NCBI RefSeq assembly: GCF_000058485.1
Contig: NC_008278.1
Location: 738,962-802,961, forward strand
Length of the DNA: 64,000 bases
Direction: 5' to 3'
From: Frankia alni ACN14a
Lineage (GTDB): Bacteria; Actinomycetota; Actinomycetes; Frankiales; Frankiaceae
Notes under the pieces: generated by a model
Database searches by the model: none
Told to the model about the DNA's origin: nothing
Seen by the model: the letters and a program-made list of their open reading frames with translations, nothing else
Program-made: the position numbers and the translations under genes
Shown here: in pieces, positions 52,183 through 62,470 of the stretch
Layout: each line of letters opens with the position of its first letter
Numbering within the stretch: position 1 is the first letter of the stretch

Positions 52183-52216
52183 GGACATCAGGCGGGCGGT
52201 CGCCAGCCTGATGTCC
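52183..52216. terminator. Hairpin between convergent lysR-type and unknown genes
   Basis: Perfect 11-bp inverted repeat GGACATCAGGC/GCCTGATGTCC with a 12-base loop, between stops at 52044 (plus) and 52228 (minus). Confidence 0.7.
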
Positions 52217-52227
52217 TGACTGCGGGG

Positions 52228-53160
52228 CTACAGCCGGGCGTGTCGGATCGCCGTGACTCCATCGATGATCAGATTGTCCAGCAGGGTCCGCCCGAGGACG
52301 CCGCCGGTGCCGCGGTTCCACAGCGAGAGAACCTCGATGTTGCGCAGATTGGCAGGGTCCGGGCTGGCCGCCACCACGACGTGGTCGAAATCCGCGGCGG
52401 TCGATTTGATCATTATTGCGTCACCTGCCTGGATCTGGTTCGCCACGGCGAAACCCGACCGGCCATTGTTCTGGATATCCACCCGGCCATGGGTGCTGAA
52501 CAGCGCGAAGGTGCCGGCGAGTTTGTTCCCCGCGTAGGCGGTGCGTAGTTGCGCGACGGAGTAGATGCCGACGTTTGCCGCGGCGAGGAGAACGACCTCC
52601 CAACAGATCAGTCGGGTATCCGGGCCGGGTGGGTTCGCGAGCGGGGTTGGGCCGTTGAGCCAGGCCTGGTAGTCACTGATTCCGCCCAGCTGGTTCTGTT
52701 CGGGCTCGCCCTGCCAGGTGAAGTCACCCCGGTGGGCCTCCAGCCAGTCGATCAGACGCTCCACCTGGGTCGCCGGGACGGGGCGGGGATGGTCTGTGTT
52801 CGCCATCCCGAGCACCGCCTCGGCCTGGGACAGCTCGTGCGTGACGACCGCCCGCGTGATCCGCGGGTGTAGGTTGATCGCCGTGATCGACGCCGCGAGA
52901 AAGGGGGAGGTCAGCGTCGCGTTGTGCTGGTAGTTCGGATAGCGTCGCTCGAGTTCCGCCAGGAAAAGGTGCGTGTGCTCGCGGTCCAGGAGTTTCTTCG
53001 GCTCGTGCTGGCCGAGCGGCGGGAGTTTGACCCCCTCGAAGACGTGCGTGTCGAGTTCGGGTTCACTGATGGGAATTTCTGACCTCCGGGCACACGGGAA
53101 CCGGCGCCGACGACGATCTGCCGAAATGAATGGGCAGGAGAACACGTGGTGACCATGCAT
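52228..53160 (-). CDS. Unrecognised protein, possibly with a papain-like (NlpC/P60-like) fold
   Basis: 310 residues if ATG 53160 is used. The first 28 residues look non-native; GGAGG at 53083-53087 sits six bases before an in-frame ATT (53076), which would give a 283-residue protein starting PISEPELDTHVFEG. No family recognised. Suggestive features: a helix carrying Cys (RLICWEVVLLAAANVG), later AGDAIMIKSTAADFDHVVVAAS with a His at a strand start, then EVLSLWNRGTGG. The order Cys-helix, His-strand is that of papain-like amidases, but this is weak. Base composition is less GC-rich than neighbours, hinting at transfer. Confidence 0.6.
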   Translation of the reverse strand: MHGHHVFSCPFISADRRRRRFPCARRSEIPISEPELDTHVFEGVKLPPLGQHEPKKLLDREHTHLFLAELERRYPNYQHNATLTSPFLAASITAINLHPRITRAVVTHELSQAEAVLGMANTDHPRPVPATQVERLIDWLEAHRGDFTWQGEPEQNQLGGISDYQAWLNGPTPLANPPGPDTRLICWEVVLLAAANVGIYSVAQLRTAYAGNKLAGTFALFSTHGRVDIQNNGRSGFAVANQIQAGDAIMIKSTAADFDHVVVAASPDPANLRNIEVLSLWNRGTGGVLGRTLLDNLIIDGVTAIRHARL

Positions 53161-53242
53161 GCGACGCCGGCGTCGTGAGCGGAGATCTCACGCTACCAGT
53201 CATACCGTGGCCGGAGTGCCGGAACGGTTCATCAACGGTGGG

Positions 53243-54646
53243 TCACGAGGCGATCCTGGGCGGTGGGGGCGGGCCGAGGACATGATCGAGATGGGCGTTG
53301 GCGAACACGCCGGCCGGGTCGACCGCGTCGCGGACGGCCAGGAAGTCGTCGAAGCGGGGGTAGCGCTCGCGTAGCTGCGCCGCGGCCAGCGTGTGCAGGC
53401 TGCCCCAGTGGGGCCGCCCGCCGACCGCCAGCATGATCTGTTCGACGCGGCCGAAGTAGTTCTCGTGCGGGCCGCGGCGGTCGGTGCGCACGGCGACGTA
53501 GGCGGTGTCGCGGCCGAAGGCGGGGGACAGCGGGATCTCGTCCGCGGCCGCGCAGCGGACCTCGACGGGGAAGGCGGTGCGCACCCCGGATCGGGTCACG
53601 GCGGCGGCGAGCTCGCCCAGGGCGGCGGCCAGCTCGGCGCGGGGGATGGCGTACTCGAGCTCCTTGTACCGGATCGCCGTGTGGCCCGCGATCGCCGAGT
53701 GGCCCGCGATGGCCGAGTGGCCTGCGGCGAACACCCGGTAGCACAGGTCGACCGACGGTCGATCGCCCGCCAGCGGGACGCCGACGCGGGAGGCGAGCTG
53801 GGCGGCGGGGCGGTCGGCGGCTGGCAGCCGCCGGGCGGCCACCATCAGGGCTTCGAAGACGCCGCTGGACACCGGGCCGCCGCCGTGCCGGTCGCGTCGC
53901 CGGGTCGGCGGGTCCAGCTCGTCGTCGACCGGGCGACGATCATCCCAGCGGACCAGCGCGGTCGAGGTGTGCGGGAACCAGGCGAAGCGGACGTGGTCGG
54001 CCTGTTCGACGAGCGCGCCGTAGCCGTCGAGCGCCTCGGCCAGCGGCAGCCGGCCCTCCCGCCCGTGCAGGGCAAACAGCGGTACGGCCTGCAACGTCAC
54101 CGAGGTCACGACACCGACGGCGCCGAGGCCAAGGCGGGCGGCCGCGAACAGCTCGGGGCGCTCTCCGCGCGAGCAGGTGACCACCTCGCCGTCGGCGAGC
54201 ACCACCTCCAGCGCCCGTACCTGGGTGGACAGCCCGCCGTAGCGGGCACCCGTGCCGTGGGTCCCGGTGGCGATCGCCCCGGCGATCGTCGCCAGTTCGC
54301 CGTGGCCCTGGTTGGTCAGGGCCAGCCCGGCCTCGGCGAGCAGCCGGTTCAGCCGGCGCAGGGTCATCCCGCCGCGCACCGTCACCAGCCCGCTGCCACC
54401 GTCGAGTGCGACCAGATCGGCGCAGCGGTCCAGGGCGATCTGCACACCGCCGTCGTCCGGCCGGCCGATCGCGTTCATCGCGTGGCCGGCACCGGCGGCC
54501 CGGATCCGCCGGCCGTCACGCACGGCGGAGGTCACCACCGCCGACGCCTCCTCGGCGGTGCGGGGCCGGGCGAGCCGGACCGCTCGAGCGGTCACGTTGC
54601 CCGCCCAGTTCCGCCACGCCGCGGGTTCACCGAGGGGCGAGCTCAT
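53243..54646 (-). CDS. FAD-linked aldonolactone oxidase (D-arabinono-1,4-lactone oxidase family)
   Basis: 467 residues from ATG 54646, with GGAGG five bases upstream. The N-terminal PP-loop FAD-binding domain includes WRNWAGNVTARAVRLARPRTAEEASAVV and RIRAAGAGHAMNAIG, with His in the position used for covalent FAD in related enzymes, plus GQ-type segment LTNQGHGELATIAGAIATGTHGTG. The C-terminal ALO domain ends with HWGSLHTL, RYPRFDDFLAVRDAVDPAGVFAN. Relatives oxidise L-gulono- or D-arabinono-lactone. A short repeat AGHSAIAGHSAIAGHTAI sits at about 315-330. Confidence 0.9.
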   Translation of the reverse strand: MSSPLGEPAAWRNWAGNVTARAVRLARPRTAEEASAVVTSAVRDGRRIRAAGAGHAMNAIGRPDDGGVQIALDRCADLVALDGGSGLVTVRGGMTLRRLNRLLAEAGLALTNQGHGELATIAGAIATGTHGTGARYGGLSTQVRALEVVLADGEVVTCSRGERPELFAAARLGLGAVGVVTSVTLQAVPLFALHGREGRLPLAEALDGYGALVEQADHVRFAWFPHTSTALVRWDDRRPVDDELDPPTRRRDRHGGGPVSSGVFEALMVAARRLPAADRPAAQLASRVGVPLAGDRPSVDLCYRVFAAGHSAIAGHSAIAGHTAIRYKELEYAIPRAELAAALGELAAAVTRSGVRTAFPVEVRCAAADEIPLSPAFGRDTAYVAVRTDRRGPHENYFGRVEQIMLAVGGRPHWGSLHTLAAAQLRERYPRFDDFLAVRDAVDPAGVFANAHLDHVLGPPPPPRIAS

Positions 54647-54965
54647 GTGCACCTCCGTTCCGGGGGGAGCCGACGACCGGTGGCGCGCGTGGGCGACCCG
54701 CCGGCTCGGCCGGCCCCCATCGTGGACCGCCGAGCCGGCGTCCTGCCCGGCGGGTCCGTCCGACGGTCCGGGAGGGACCACGCCCCGACCCGGTGACCGG
54801 ACATGTGCGGTGCGCTGTCGGGCCCCCATGCGTGTCCCCCACGTGTTCCCCAGGCCGTGACCGAGGTGTGGCGAGCGGGCCGCCGATCACCCGGTGAGGT
54901 GAGATGCTTCACATGCGCGGGCGCGCCGGAGCCGCCGGCTCGCCGACGCGCCGGCGGAAGGCGAC
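54647..54965. promoter_or_regulatory. Divergent promoter region
   Basis: No gene supported. Just before the acyl-CoA synthetase gene lies a small dyad GTGA-N6-TCAC (gtgagatgcttcac, about 54899-54912), a possible operator. Confidence 0.4.
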
Positions 54966-56714
54966 GTGCGGATGGTGAGCGCAGCCGGCTCCCGGCCGAC
55001 CGGGATCAGCCTGGGCAGGCTCGCGGAGCTCGCCGTGGAGCGCACCGGCGGCACCGAGGAGATGATCTTCGAGGGTCGGGTCGAGTCCGGCGCGGCCCGC
55101 TTCGCCCGGTCCTGCCGGTTCAGTGCCGGCCTGCGCGGCGCGGGGTTGGCCGCCGGCGAGCGGGTGGTCGTCCACATGGCCAACTGCCCGGAGGTCACCA
55201 TCGCCTACCACGGGGTCTGGCGCGCCGGCGGAGTCGTGACGCCGACGCTGTTCCTGCTTGACGAGGCCGAGCTGCGCCACGTGCTGGTCGACAGCGGCGC
55301 CCGGTTCGTCGTGACGACCCCCGAGTTCCTGGCCAAGGTCCGCGCGGTGGCGAGCGGCTGCCCCCAGGTGCGGGCGGTGATCGTGGCGGACGATGCGCCT
55401 GGTGCTGGTGCTGGTGCTGGTGCTGGTGCTGGTGCTGGTTCGGCCGGGGGCCCTGACCCGGGCGGGGCAGCCGGGGCGCGGCCGCCGGTGCTGCGCTTCG
55501 CCGACCTCGCGGCGGGCGACGAGGGTCCCCTCGAGCCGGCCGATCCGGACGCCATGGCCGCCCTTCTCTACACCGGCGGCACCACCGGGCGGGCGCGGGG
55601 AGTCGTGCTGTCCCACGACGCGCTGTCCGCCGGGGGCTTCGCGGCCCTGTCGGGGAGCGCGGACGAGGAGCTCGTCGGCCTGCTGCCGCTGCCGTTGTCG
55701 CACGTCTACGGCCTGACGATCAGCGTGATGACGCTGCATGCGCGCAAGCCGGGCCCGGCGGTCCTGATGCGCTGGTTCGATCCCCGCCAGTGGCTGGACC
55801 TGGTGGCCGAACACCGGGTGGCCCTCAGCGCGCTGGTGCCCTCCATGATCGACCAGTTGCTCGCGGAGCCGCTGCACCTGGCCGACACCTCGTCGCTGCG
55901 CCGGATCACCAGCGGCGGCGCGCCGCTGCCGAGGGAGTGCGCGCACGAATGGCGGCGGCGCCTGCCCGACGTCGAACTGGTCGAGGGGTACGGCTGCACC
56001 GAGACCGCGGGGATCATCACCACCTCGCCGCCGGGTGCGGCGCGGCCGGGCAGCGTCGGCCTGCCCGCACCCGGAGTCGAGGTGCGCGTCGAGCTGCCCG
56101 ACGGCGCGCCCGCCGGCCCCGGGCAGGACGGGGAGATCTGCGTGCGGGGCCCGATGCTGATGACCGGGTACTGGCAGGCGCCGCGGGCCACCGCCGACGC
56201 GCTGCGCGGCGGCTGGCTGCGCACCGGCGACGTGGGGCGGCGCGACGGCGACGGCTACCTGTTCGTCGTCGACCGGATCAAGGATCTGATCATCCGCGGC
56301 GGGGTCAACGTCTACCCGCGCGACGTCGAGGACGGCCTGCTCGGCCATCCCGACGTCGCCTCGTGCGGGGTGGTCGGGCGGGCCGACCACCGCCATGGTG
56401 AGGAGGTGATCGCCTACGTACAGCTCGTTGGCGGCGGCACCGTCTCCCCGGAGGAGCTGGTGCGCTGGGGCCGGGCCCGGCTCGGGCCCCTGCGCTACCC
56501 GCGCGAGGTGCACATCGTCGAGGCGCTGCCGCTCACCAGCGCGCTGAAGACCGACCGCCGGGCGCTGCGGTCGCTGAGCGCCGTCTCCGCGGCGTCTCAG
56601 CGCCCCACGCCCGGCGGCGAGGGCCCCGGCGATGTGGCCTCCGGCGGCGAGGCTCCCGGCGGCGAGGCCTCCGGCGGCGAGGCTCCTCGCGGCGCGGATC
56701 AGAGCGTCGAGTGA
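54966..56714 (+). CDS. Acyl-CoA synthetase / AMP-dependent ligase
   Basis: 582 residues from GTG 54966 (ATG 54972 is equally plausible). ANL superfamily: P-loop-like LLYTGGTTGRARGVVLSH (A3), YGCTETAG (A5), LRTGDVGRRDGDGYLFVVDRIKDLIIRGGVNVYPRDVE (A7-A8) and SALKTDRRAL with the catalytic Lys (A10). It activates a carboxylic acid with ATP and loads it on CoA. An Ala-Gly repeat (about 146-158, from ggtgct x6 at 55398-55440) and a GGEAPGGEASGGEAP tail are unusual additions. The 3' end overlaps the convergent gene by 16 bp. Confidence 0.92.
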   Translation: MRMVSAAGSRPTGISLGRLAELAVERTGGTEEMIFEGRVESGAARFARSCRFSAGLRGAGLAAGERVVVHMANCPEVTIAYHGVWRAGGVVTPTLFLLDEAELRHVLVDSGARFVVTTPEFLAKVRAVASGCPQVRAVIVADDAPGAGAGAGAGAGAGSAGGPDPGGAAGARPPVLRFADLAAGDEGPLEPADPDAMAALLYTGGTTGRARGVVLSHDALSAGGFAALSGSADEELVGLLPLPLSHVYGLTISVMTLHARKPGPAVLMRWFDPRQWLDLVAEHRVALSALVPSMIDQLLAEPLHLADTSSLRRITSGGAPLPRECAHEWRRRLPDVELVEGYGCTETAGIITTSPPGAARPGSVGLPAPGVEVRVELPDGAPAGPGQDGEICVRGPMLMTGYWQAPRATADALRGGWLRTGDVGRRDGDGYLFVVDRIKDLIIRGGVNVYPRDVEDGLLGHPDVASCGVVGRADHRHGEEVIAYVQLVGGGTVSPEELVRWGRARLGPLRYPREVHIVEALPLTSALKTDRRALRSLSAVSAASQRPTPGGEGPGDVASGGEAPGGEASGGEAPRGADQSVE

Positions 56715-57850
56715 ACCCCGTGGCTCTGCACCGCGCCCCGGGCCAGGCTCAGCGCCGCGGGCGAGGCGATGTTGGCCGCGTCCATGAAACTGAGTGCGAA
56801 CAGCCCGTCCTGGCTGAGCTGGCGCACCGCGTCCCCGGCCAGCAGCGCGTGCATGTCGGCCTCCCACGTCGCCTGCGACTCGGACTTGAAGTGGGCCAGC
56901 ATGACCGGGCCGTACTGGCCGAGCGCCCGCGTCATGTCCCGTACGTCCGCGGCGTTCGAGTCGGCGCCCATCGCCTGGAAGCTCTCGAAGTCCGAGACGC
57001 GCAGCACGTCCGCGAAATGGGTGATCAGCGATCGGCCGGCGCCGGTGGCCGGATCGTCCCACCGGCTCTGCCAGCCGCCCCAGCCGAGCGACACCCGCGC
57101 GTTCGGCGCCCCGGAATGGAAGATGTCCAACGCCGCCAGGTACTGGTCCTGCAGCGTGAGGTAGTAGTTGGTGGTGTCCGGCGTGGTGGCCCACGCGTTC
57201 GGGTGGCACGGGTACGTCTGGAACTCGGTGAACAGCGTGACGTACAGCGCGGGACCGTTCGCCGGGCCGGAGAAGATCGACGCGAGCTCGCGCGCGTCGT
57301 CGAGGAAGCCGCTCGACAGCGGGTACTCGCGTCCGCACGCCGGGCCGTGCGCCGTCTGGACGGTGCCGACCTCGCCGGTGCCGTCGAGCCAGACGATGAG
57401 GTGGATGCCGTGCCCCGACTGGTAGACCTCGGGGATCAGGTCGGCCTTCCACTTGCGCAGGAAGCTCAGATCGTTCGGTCCGTTGTACCAGGTGCTGAGA
57501 AAGTCCAGGTCGGGTGCCAACGGGGAGGTGTGGGCGCTGTCGAGCCCGGGCCCCAGCCCGAAGCGCAGCTTGCCCGCCGGGGTGGCCGGAACGGCCCTGC
57601 CCGCGGCGGCCAGCGGCCGGCGTGTCGGCTCGGCAGGGCCGGGTCGCTCGGCCGGGCCGCCCGTGTTCCTGTCGTCGACCGCCGGACTGGCGGAGGTGAC
57701 GCCGAACCTGTCGGCGCCGTTGCTGTCGGCGTCGCCGCCCCCGCCAGCGGCGCCGCCCCCGCCGTGGACAAGGAGAGGGATCGCGACAGCGGTCGCGGCG
57801 AGCAGAGCAAGAAGGGGAACCGTCGCATGTCGGAACCTCCGGCTACGCAT
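56699..57850 (-). CDS. Secreted protein, possibly a TIM-barrel glycosidase-like domain
   Basis: 383 residues from ATG 57850, with AGAGGA upstream. Sec-type signal peptide (RHATVPLLALLAATAVAIPLLV), a Gly/Asp-rich linker, then a domain from about 92: LRFGLGPGLDSAH, DLDFLSTWYNGPNDLSFLRKW, GIHLIVWLDG, PALYVTLFTEFQTYP, ARVSLGWGGWQ, PVMLAHFKSES and GLFALSFMDAANIAS. Repeating strand-helix units and acidic residues at strand ends (TLFTEFQT, WLDG) resemble glycoside hydrolase TIM barrels, but I cannot name a family. Exported, so it probably acts on an extracellular glycan. Confidence 0.7.
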   Translation of the reverse strand: MRSRRFRHATVPLLALLAATAVAIPLLVHGGGGAAGGGGDADSNGADRFGVTSASPAVDDRNTGGPAERPGPAEPTRRPLAAAGRAVPATPAGKLRFGLGPGLDSAHTSPLAPDLDFLSTWYNGPNDLSFLRKWKADLIPEVYQSGHGIHLIVWLDGTGEVGTVQTAHGPACGREYPLSSGFLDDARELASIFSGPANGPALYVTLFTEFQTYPCHPNAWATTPDTTNYYLTLQDQYLAALDIFHSGAPNARVSLGWGGWQSRWDDPATGAGRSLITHFADVLRVSDFESFQAMGADSNAADVRDMTRALGQYGPVMLAHFKSESQATWEADMHALLAGDAVRQLSQDGLFALSFMDAANIASPAALSLARGAVQSHGVHSTL

Positions 57851-58097
57851 GGACACATTCCTCTCGCGGCGACCATCCGATAGGAGCAGAACTGTAGCCG
57901 CTCACATACTTTCTGGCGTCGAATGTGCTCCGTGAGTCGGCCGGTACCGCGGACCTGCGTGGGCGGGCGATGGTTTGGCCGGGCGCGGGAATTTGTCGTT
58001 CGGTGTCGGAATGATGGGAGAAGCCCGGAGAAGGTTGTCCCCTTCGTGGTCCTTCGAGGGTGGGGGTCCGTGGTGAGTGGGTACGCCCAGCGACACC

Positions 58098-60071
58098 ATG
58101 AGCCGTCGTGATCAGACAACCAGACTGCTGACTGCCTGGATCCGGGGTCGGCGCCGTGCTGCGCCTGCCGCCGGAGCAACCGAGGCGCGGGCGCGCACGC
58201 CGTCCGCGCCGGGCCGCCGCCGGTCGCCGGAAGACGCCCCGCCGCCGCCGGATGTCTCCCGCGAGTCGGCGGCGCCCGCCCCCCCGAGTGCGTCGCCGGA
58301 GCCGAGTACGCCGCCGGGTCCGAGTACGCCGCCGGGACCGAGCACGTCACCGAAGGCGCGGCCGCAGGAGTCCGCGGCGGCCGAGCCGGGTGCCGAGCCG
58401 GGTGCCGGGATCGACGACGAGCTGGGCGACCTGATCCGGTTGGTCGCCCAGGAGGGGTTCGGCTTCACGGGGCTGCGGGACGGTCAGCTCGACGCGATGC
58501 GGGCCGTCGTCGAGGGCCGGGACACGCTGTGCGTGCTGCCGACCGGCCGGGGCAAGTCGGCGGTCTACCAGATCCCGGCTCTGGTGCTGGCCGGCCCGAC
58601 CATCGTGGTCTCGCCGTTGATCGCGCTACAACGCGACCAGGTGCGTGGGCTGACCGAGCGGCTGGCGGGGCTGCTGGGCGACGACGACCCGGCGGCGGCC
58701 GCGGCGAACTCGGACGCCGGGCGGGCGGCCCGGCAGGCCGCCTTCGACGCGGTCCGGCAGGGGCGCACCGAGTTCCTTTTCCTGGCGCCGGAGCAGTTGG
58801 CCCGCGACGACGTCCGGGCGGCGCTGCGCGAGGCCCGACCGTCCCTGTTCGTCGTGGACGAGGCCCACTGCATCGCGTCCTGGGGGCACGACTTCCGGCC
58901 CGACTACGCCCAGCTCGGGCAGGTCGTCGAGGACCTCGGGCACCCGACGGTCGTGGCGCTGACGGCCACCGCGGCCCCGCCGGTGCGCCGGGAGATCCGC
59001 GAGCGGCTGCGACTGCGTGACCCCGTCGAGGTCGTACGGGGATTCGACCGGCCCGAGATCAGCCTGTCCGTGGTGTCGTTCACCGACGAGGAGTCCAAGC
59101 GGGCGAGCCTGATCGAACGCATCGCGGGGGAGGCCAAGCCGGCGTTGGTCTACGCGGCCACCCGGCGGGCCACGCAGGAGCTGGCCGACGAGCTCGCCGG
59201 CCTCGGGCTGACGGTGCATCCCTACCATGCCGGCCTGAAGGCTGCGCGGCGACGCGAGGTCGAGGCGGACTTCATGGCCGACCGGTGCGACGTGGTGGTC
59301 GCCACGACCGCCTTCGGCATGGGCATCGACAAGCCCAACGTCCGCACCGTCATCCACGCCGAGGTGGCCGACTCCCTCGACTCCTACTACCAGGAGATCG
59401 GCCGCTCGGGGCGAGACGGTGAGCCCGCGGTGGCCTGCCTGTTCTACCGGCCGGAGGATCTCGGGCTGCGGCGATTCTTCGCCTCCGGCCGGGTCGACGA
59501 GACGGCCCTACGCCGCGTCGCGGTCCTGCTGGGGCACGCCGACGCACCGGTGACGGCGCGGGAGCTGGCCAAGGCGGCGGGGCTGCGCGACACCGCGCTG
59601 ACCCGGCTGGTGGACCTGCTGGCCAGCGCGGACGTCGTGGCGGTGGGCGACGACGGGCGCATCGCCGCGCGAGTCGACGCCCCGGATCCGGAGGAGGCGG
59701 CGCGGCGCGCGCTCGGAGTGGCCGAGGCGCGGGTCGAGGTCGACCGTTCCCGCGTCGAGATGATGCGCGGCTACGCCGAGACCCGGGACTGCCGGCGGGC
59801 GTTCCTGCTGGCCTACTTCGGCGAGACGATCAGCGGGCCGTGCGGGCGCTGCGACAACTGCCTGGCCGGTCTGCCGGCCCAGCGGCGGGCCGAACCCGCG
59901 GGCGACGAGGCGCCGTTCCCCGCCGGCGCCGCGGTGCGCCACGTCTCGTGGGGCCGGGGGCAGGTCGTCAAGGAGGATGGCGATCGCATCACGGTGCTGT
60001 TCGACGACGTCGGCTACCGGACCCTGTCGGTGGGGGCGGTCCGGGAGCGTCACCTGCTCGATCGGACCTGA
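58098..60071 (+). CDS. recQ: RecQ family ATP-dependent DNA helicase with C-terminal DUF3553-like domain
   Basis: 657 residues from ATG 58098 (GTG 58077 possible). A Pro/Ala/Ser-rich leader of about 105 residues contains STPPGP repeats. Then [37 protein letters not shown] (motifs 0 and I), [19 protein letters not shown] (DEAH, II), ALTATA (III), [19 protein letters not shown] (V) and [12 protein letters not shown] (VI). The zinc-binding region has [12 protein letters not shown] and CGRCDNC. The last 50 residues ([36 protein letters not shown]) match a DUF3553/CarD-like beta domain. 3'-5' unwinding in recombination repair. Confidence 0.93.
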   Translation: MSRRDQTTRLLTAWIRGRRRAAPAAGATEARARTPSAPGRRRSPEDAPPPPDVSRESAAPAPPSASPEPSTPPGPSTPPGPSTSPKARPQESAAAEPGAEPGAGIDDELGDLIRLVAQEGFGFTGLRDGQLDAMRAVVEGRDTLCVLPTGRGKSAVYQIPALVLAGPTIVVSPLIALQRDQVRGLTERLAGLLGDDDPAAAAANSDAGRAARQAAFDAVRQGRTEFLFLAPEQLARDDVRAALREARPSLFVVDEAHCIASWGHDFRPDYAQLGQVVEDLGHPTVVALTATAAPPVRREIRERLRLRDPVEVVRGFDRPEISLSVVSFTDEESKRASLIERIAGEAKPALVYAATRRATQELADELAGLGLTVHPYHAGLKAARRREVEADFMADRCDVVVATTAFGMGIDKPNVRTVIHAEVADSLDSYYQEIGRSGRDGEPAVACLFYRPEDLGLRRFFASGRVDETALRRVAVLLGHADAPVTARELAKAAGLRDTALTRLVDLLASADVVAVGDDGRIAARVDAPDPEEAARRALGVAEARVEVDRSRVEMMRGYAETRDCRRAFLLAYFGETISGPCGRCDNCLAGLPAQRRAEPAGDEAPFPAGAAVRHVSWGRGQVVKEDGDRITVLFDDVGYRTLSVGAVRERHLLDRT

Positions 60072-60248
60072 AGGACCTGCGCCGCAGCGCATCCCCCCAC
60101 CGAAGGGCCCGCACCTACAGGTACGACCGCCGTTACAGCGACTGCCCGGTCCGTCCCGAGATGTCCGATGATGTCGTTTCCTGACATCGTCGCGTGCCGT
60201 GCATTGGACCCAAGCACGGTCACGCGCCCGGCCAGAGCAGGGAGGACC

Positions 60249-61088
60249 ATGACCGCGCAAGCGGATCTCAAGATGAGCACCGCCCTGGTCACAGGGGCGT
60301 CGTCAGGCATCGGCGCGGCCTTCGCGCAGGCGTATGCGGCCCGCGGCGCCACGCTCGTCCTGGTGGCGCCGGCGGAGCCCAGACTGACGGAGGTCGCGCA
60401 GCGGCTGGGCACCCGCTACGGGGTCGAGGTGCACACCGTGCCGATCGACCTCGCCGAGGAGAGCGGTCCCGACCAGCTCGCCAAGGCGGTCGCCGAGACC
60501 GGCCTGGAGATCGACATCCTCGTCAACAACGCCGGCTTCGGGACCCGTGGGCCCTACCACGAGCTGTCCCCGGACCGGGATCACCGCGAGGTGATGGTGA
60601 ACGTCGTGGCGGTGGAGCGGGTCGCGCACCTGTTCCTGCCCGCCATGGTTGCCCGGGGCTCCGGCACCATCATCAACGTGTCGTCGACCTCGGGCTTCCA
60701 GGCCGTCCCCTACATGGCGGTCTACGGCGCCTCCAAGGCCTTCGTCCTGTCCTTCTCCATCGGCCTGTGGGCCGAGTGCCGGCCGCGTGGGGTGCGGGTG
60801 CTCGCCCTGTGCCCGGGGCCGACCGACACCGACTTCTTCGAGGTGCTGGGCTCGCGGATGTCCGCCGGCGGACGGTTGCGGACCACCGACGAGGTGGTGG
60901 CGGCGGCCTTTCGGGCCCTTGACCGGGGCCAGGCGTACGTCATCGACGGCCGGTTGAACTACCTGACGTCCAACGCCTCCCGGCTGCTGCCCCGCGGCCT
61001 GGTCGCGCGGATCACCGAGCGGGTGCTGCGGTCCGGGTCGCTGGCCGCGGTGCCGGGCGCGGTGCCGGCGAAGCGTCGCACCGCCTGA
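60249..61088 (+). CDS. Short-chain dehydrogenase/reductase
   Basis: 279 residues from ATG 60249, with AGGGAGG upstream. Rossmann NAD(P)-binding TGASSGIGAAFAQAYAARG, DILVNNAGFGTRG, catalytic Ser in INVSSTSGFQ, and Y-x-x-x-K in YGASKAF; PGPTDTDFF after the active site. The classic SDR triad is complete. The Arg/Lys pattern at the end of strand 2 is unclear (VLVAPAEPRL), so cofactor choice is not settled. The C-terminal NYLTSNASRLLPRGLVARI resembles DltE/YqjQ-type SDRs acting on lipids. Confidence 0.92.
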   Translation: MTAQADLKMSTALVTGASSGIGAAFAQAYAARGATLVLVAPAEPRLTEVAQRLGTRYGVEVHTVPIDLAEESGPDQLAKAVAETGLEIDILVNNAGFGTRGPYHELSPDRDHREVMVNVVAVERVAHLFLPAMVARGSGTIINVSSTSGFQAVPYMAVYGASKAFVLSFSIGLWAECRPRGVRVLALCPGPTDTDFFEVLGSRMSAGGRLRTTDEVVAAAFRALDRGQAYVIDGRLNYLTSNASRLLPRGLVARITERVLRSGSLAAVPGAVPAKRRTA

Positions 61089-61199
61089 TCGGGCCACCCC
61101 TGCCGGCCGTTGCGTGCCGTCCGATCGGACCACCCCGGCCGCCCGCCGTCGTGAGGGTTCGCGGCGCGGCGCGGCCGTCTGGCGGCCTAGGGAGCCATC

Positions 61200-61235
61200 C
61201 CCCGACCGGGCGACCCCGCAGTGGCCCGGTCGGGG
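61200..61235. terminator. Hairpin between convergent SDR and monooxygenase genes
   Basis: Perfect 12-bp inverted repeat CCCCGACCGGGC/GCCCGGTCGGGG (61200-61211, 61224-61235) between stops at 61088 and 61289. Confidence 0.75.
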
Positions 61236-61288
61236 GGCGGCCGGCCGGCGACGGCCCGACCGTCGCCGTGGGCCGCCGACGGCTCCGA

Positions 61289-62467
61289 TCACTGTGAGCG
61301 GGACGCGCCTACCGGGGTGACCACCGGGGCGACCGCCGGCGCGACCACCGCAGTGGCCGGGTCGGCGGGGGTCAGCCCGCCGAGATCGGCGACCAGCTCG
61401 TAGGAGCGGATCCGGTCCGCCAAGCGGTGGACGTTCGTGGTGATCATGATCTCGTCGGCGCCGGTCACGTCGAGCAGGGCGTCGATGCCGGCGCGGACGG
61501 TCGAGGGGGAGCCGACGATGTGCGACGCCGTCGCGTTCTCGGCCGCGGCCCGTTCCTGCGGGGTCCAGGCGTGCGCGGCGGCCTCCTCGGGAGAGGGGAA
61601 GACGCCGGGACGGCCGCCGCGGATCCGCAGCATCGCCAGCCGGACGGGCGCGGCGAGCCATTCGGCGCGCTCGTCGTCCTCGGCGCAGACGACGGCGGCG
61701 GCCACGATCGCGTACGGCTGCTCCCGCCCGGGCGAGGGGCGGAACGACCGCCGGTACAGCTCGAGCGCCGGCACCGTGTTGGCCGAGCTGAAATGGTGCG
61801 CGAAGGCGAACGGCAGGCCGAGCATCCCGGCCACCTGGGCGCTGTAGCCGCTGGACCCCAACAGCCAGATCGGCGGCACCGGCGACTGCGGGAACGCGTG
61901 CACGCCGCGCATCGGATGGTCGGCGGCGAAGTCGCCGCCGGCGAGGAAGGTGGTCAGCTCGGCGAGCTGCTCGGGAAAGTCGTCGACGGCGAGCAGCCCG
62001 GCGGTGCGCCGCAGCGCCCGGGCGGTGGCGGGATCCGTGCCGGGGGCGCGACCGATCCCCAGGTCGATCCGACCCGGAAACAGGGCGCCGAGCGTGCCGA
62101 ACTGCTCGGCGACCGCCAGCGGCGCATGGTTGGGCAGCATCACGCCACCGGACCCCACCCGGATCGTGCCCGTGGCCGCGGCGACCTGACCGATGAGGAT
62201 CGCCGTCGCCGAACTGGCGATGCCGGGCATGCCGTGGTGCTCCGCCAACCAGTACCGGATGAAGCCGAGCCGTTCGGCGTGCCGGGCGAGCTCGAGCGAC
62301 CCGCGGACCGCATCGGTCGGGGTTGTTCCGGTGCCGACCGGCACGAGGTCCAGCACGGACAGGGGGACGCGTCGGGTCAGGTTCACGGCATGGTGCAACG
62401 ACCTGGCACGGCCGCTGTCTTCCCCGCCCGCCACGTCGGAGCCCGGGCCCGAGCCGGTGTCGGTCAC
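61289..62467 (-). CDS. Luciferase-like flavin-dependent monooxygenase (LLM class)
   Basis: 392 residues from GTG 62467. Bacterial-luciferase TIM barrel of the MsnO8-type group: [81 protein letters not shown] and [28 protein letters not shown]. It uses reduced flavin and oxygen; the substrate is unknown. It starts three bases after the stop of the upstream TPR-like gene, so the two form an operon. The last 25 residues are Ala/Val/Pro-rich. Confidence 0.92.
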   Translation of the reverse strand: MTDTGSGPGSDVAGGEDSGRARSLHHAVNLTRRVPLSVLDLVPVGTGTTPTDAVRGSLELARHAERLGFIRYWLAEHHGMPGIASSATAILIGQVAAATGTIRVGSGGVMLPNHAPLAVAEQFGTLGALFPGRIDLGIGRAPGTDPATARALRRTAGLLAVDDFPEQLAELTTFLAGGDFAADHPMRGVHAFPQSPVPPIWLLGSSGYSAQVAGMLGLPFAFAHHFSSANTVPALELYRRSFRPSPGREQPYAIVAAAVVCAEDDERAEWLAAPVRLAMLRIRGGRPGVFPSPEEAAAHAWTPQERAAAENATASHIVGSPSTVRAGIDALLDVTGADEIMITTNVHRLADRIRSYELVADLGGLTPADPATAVVAPAVAPVVTPVGASRSQ

Positions 62468-62470
62468 GTC

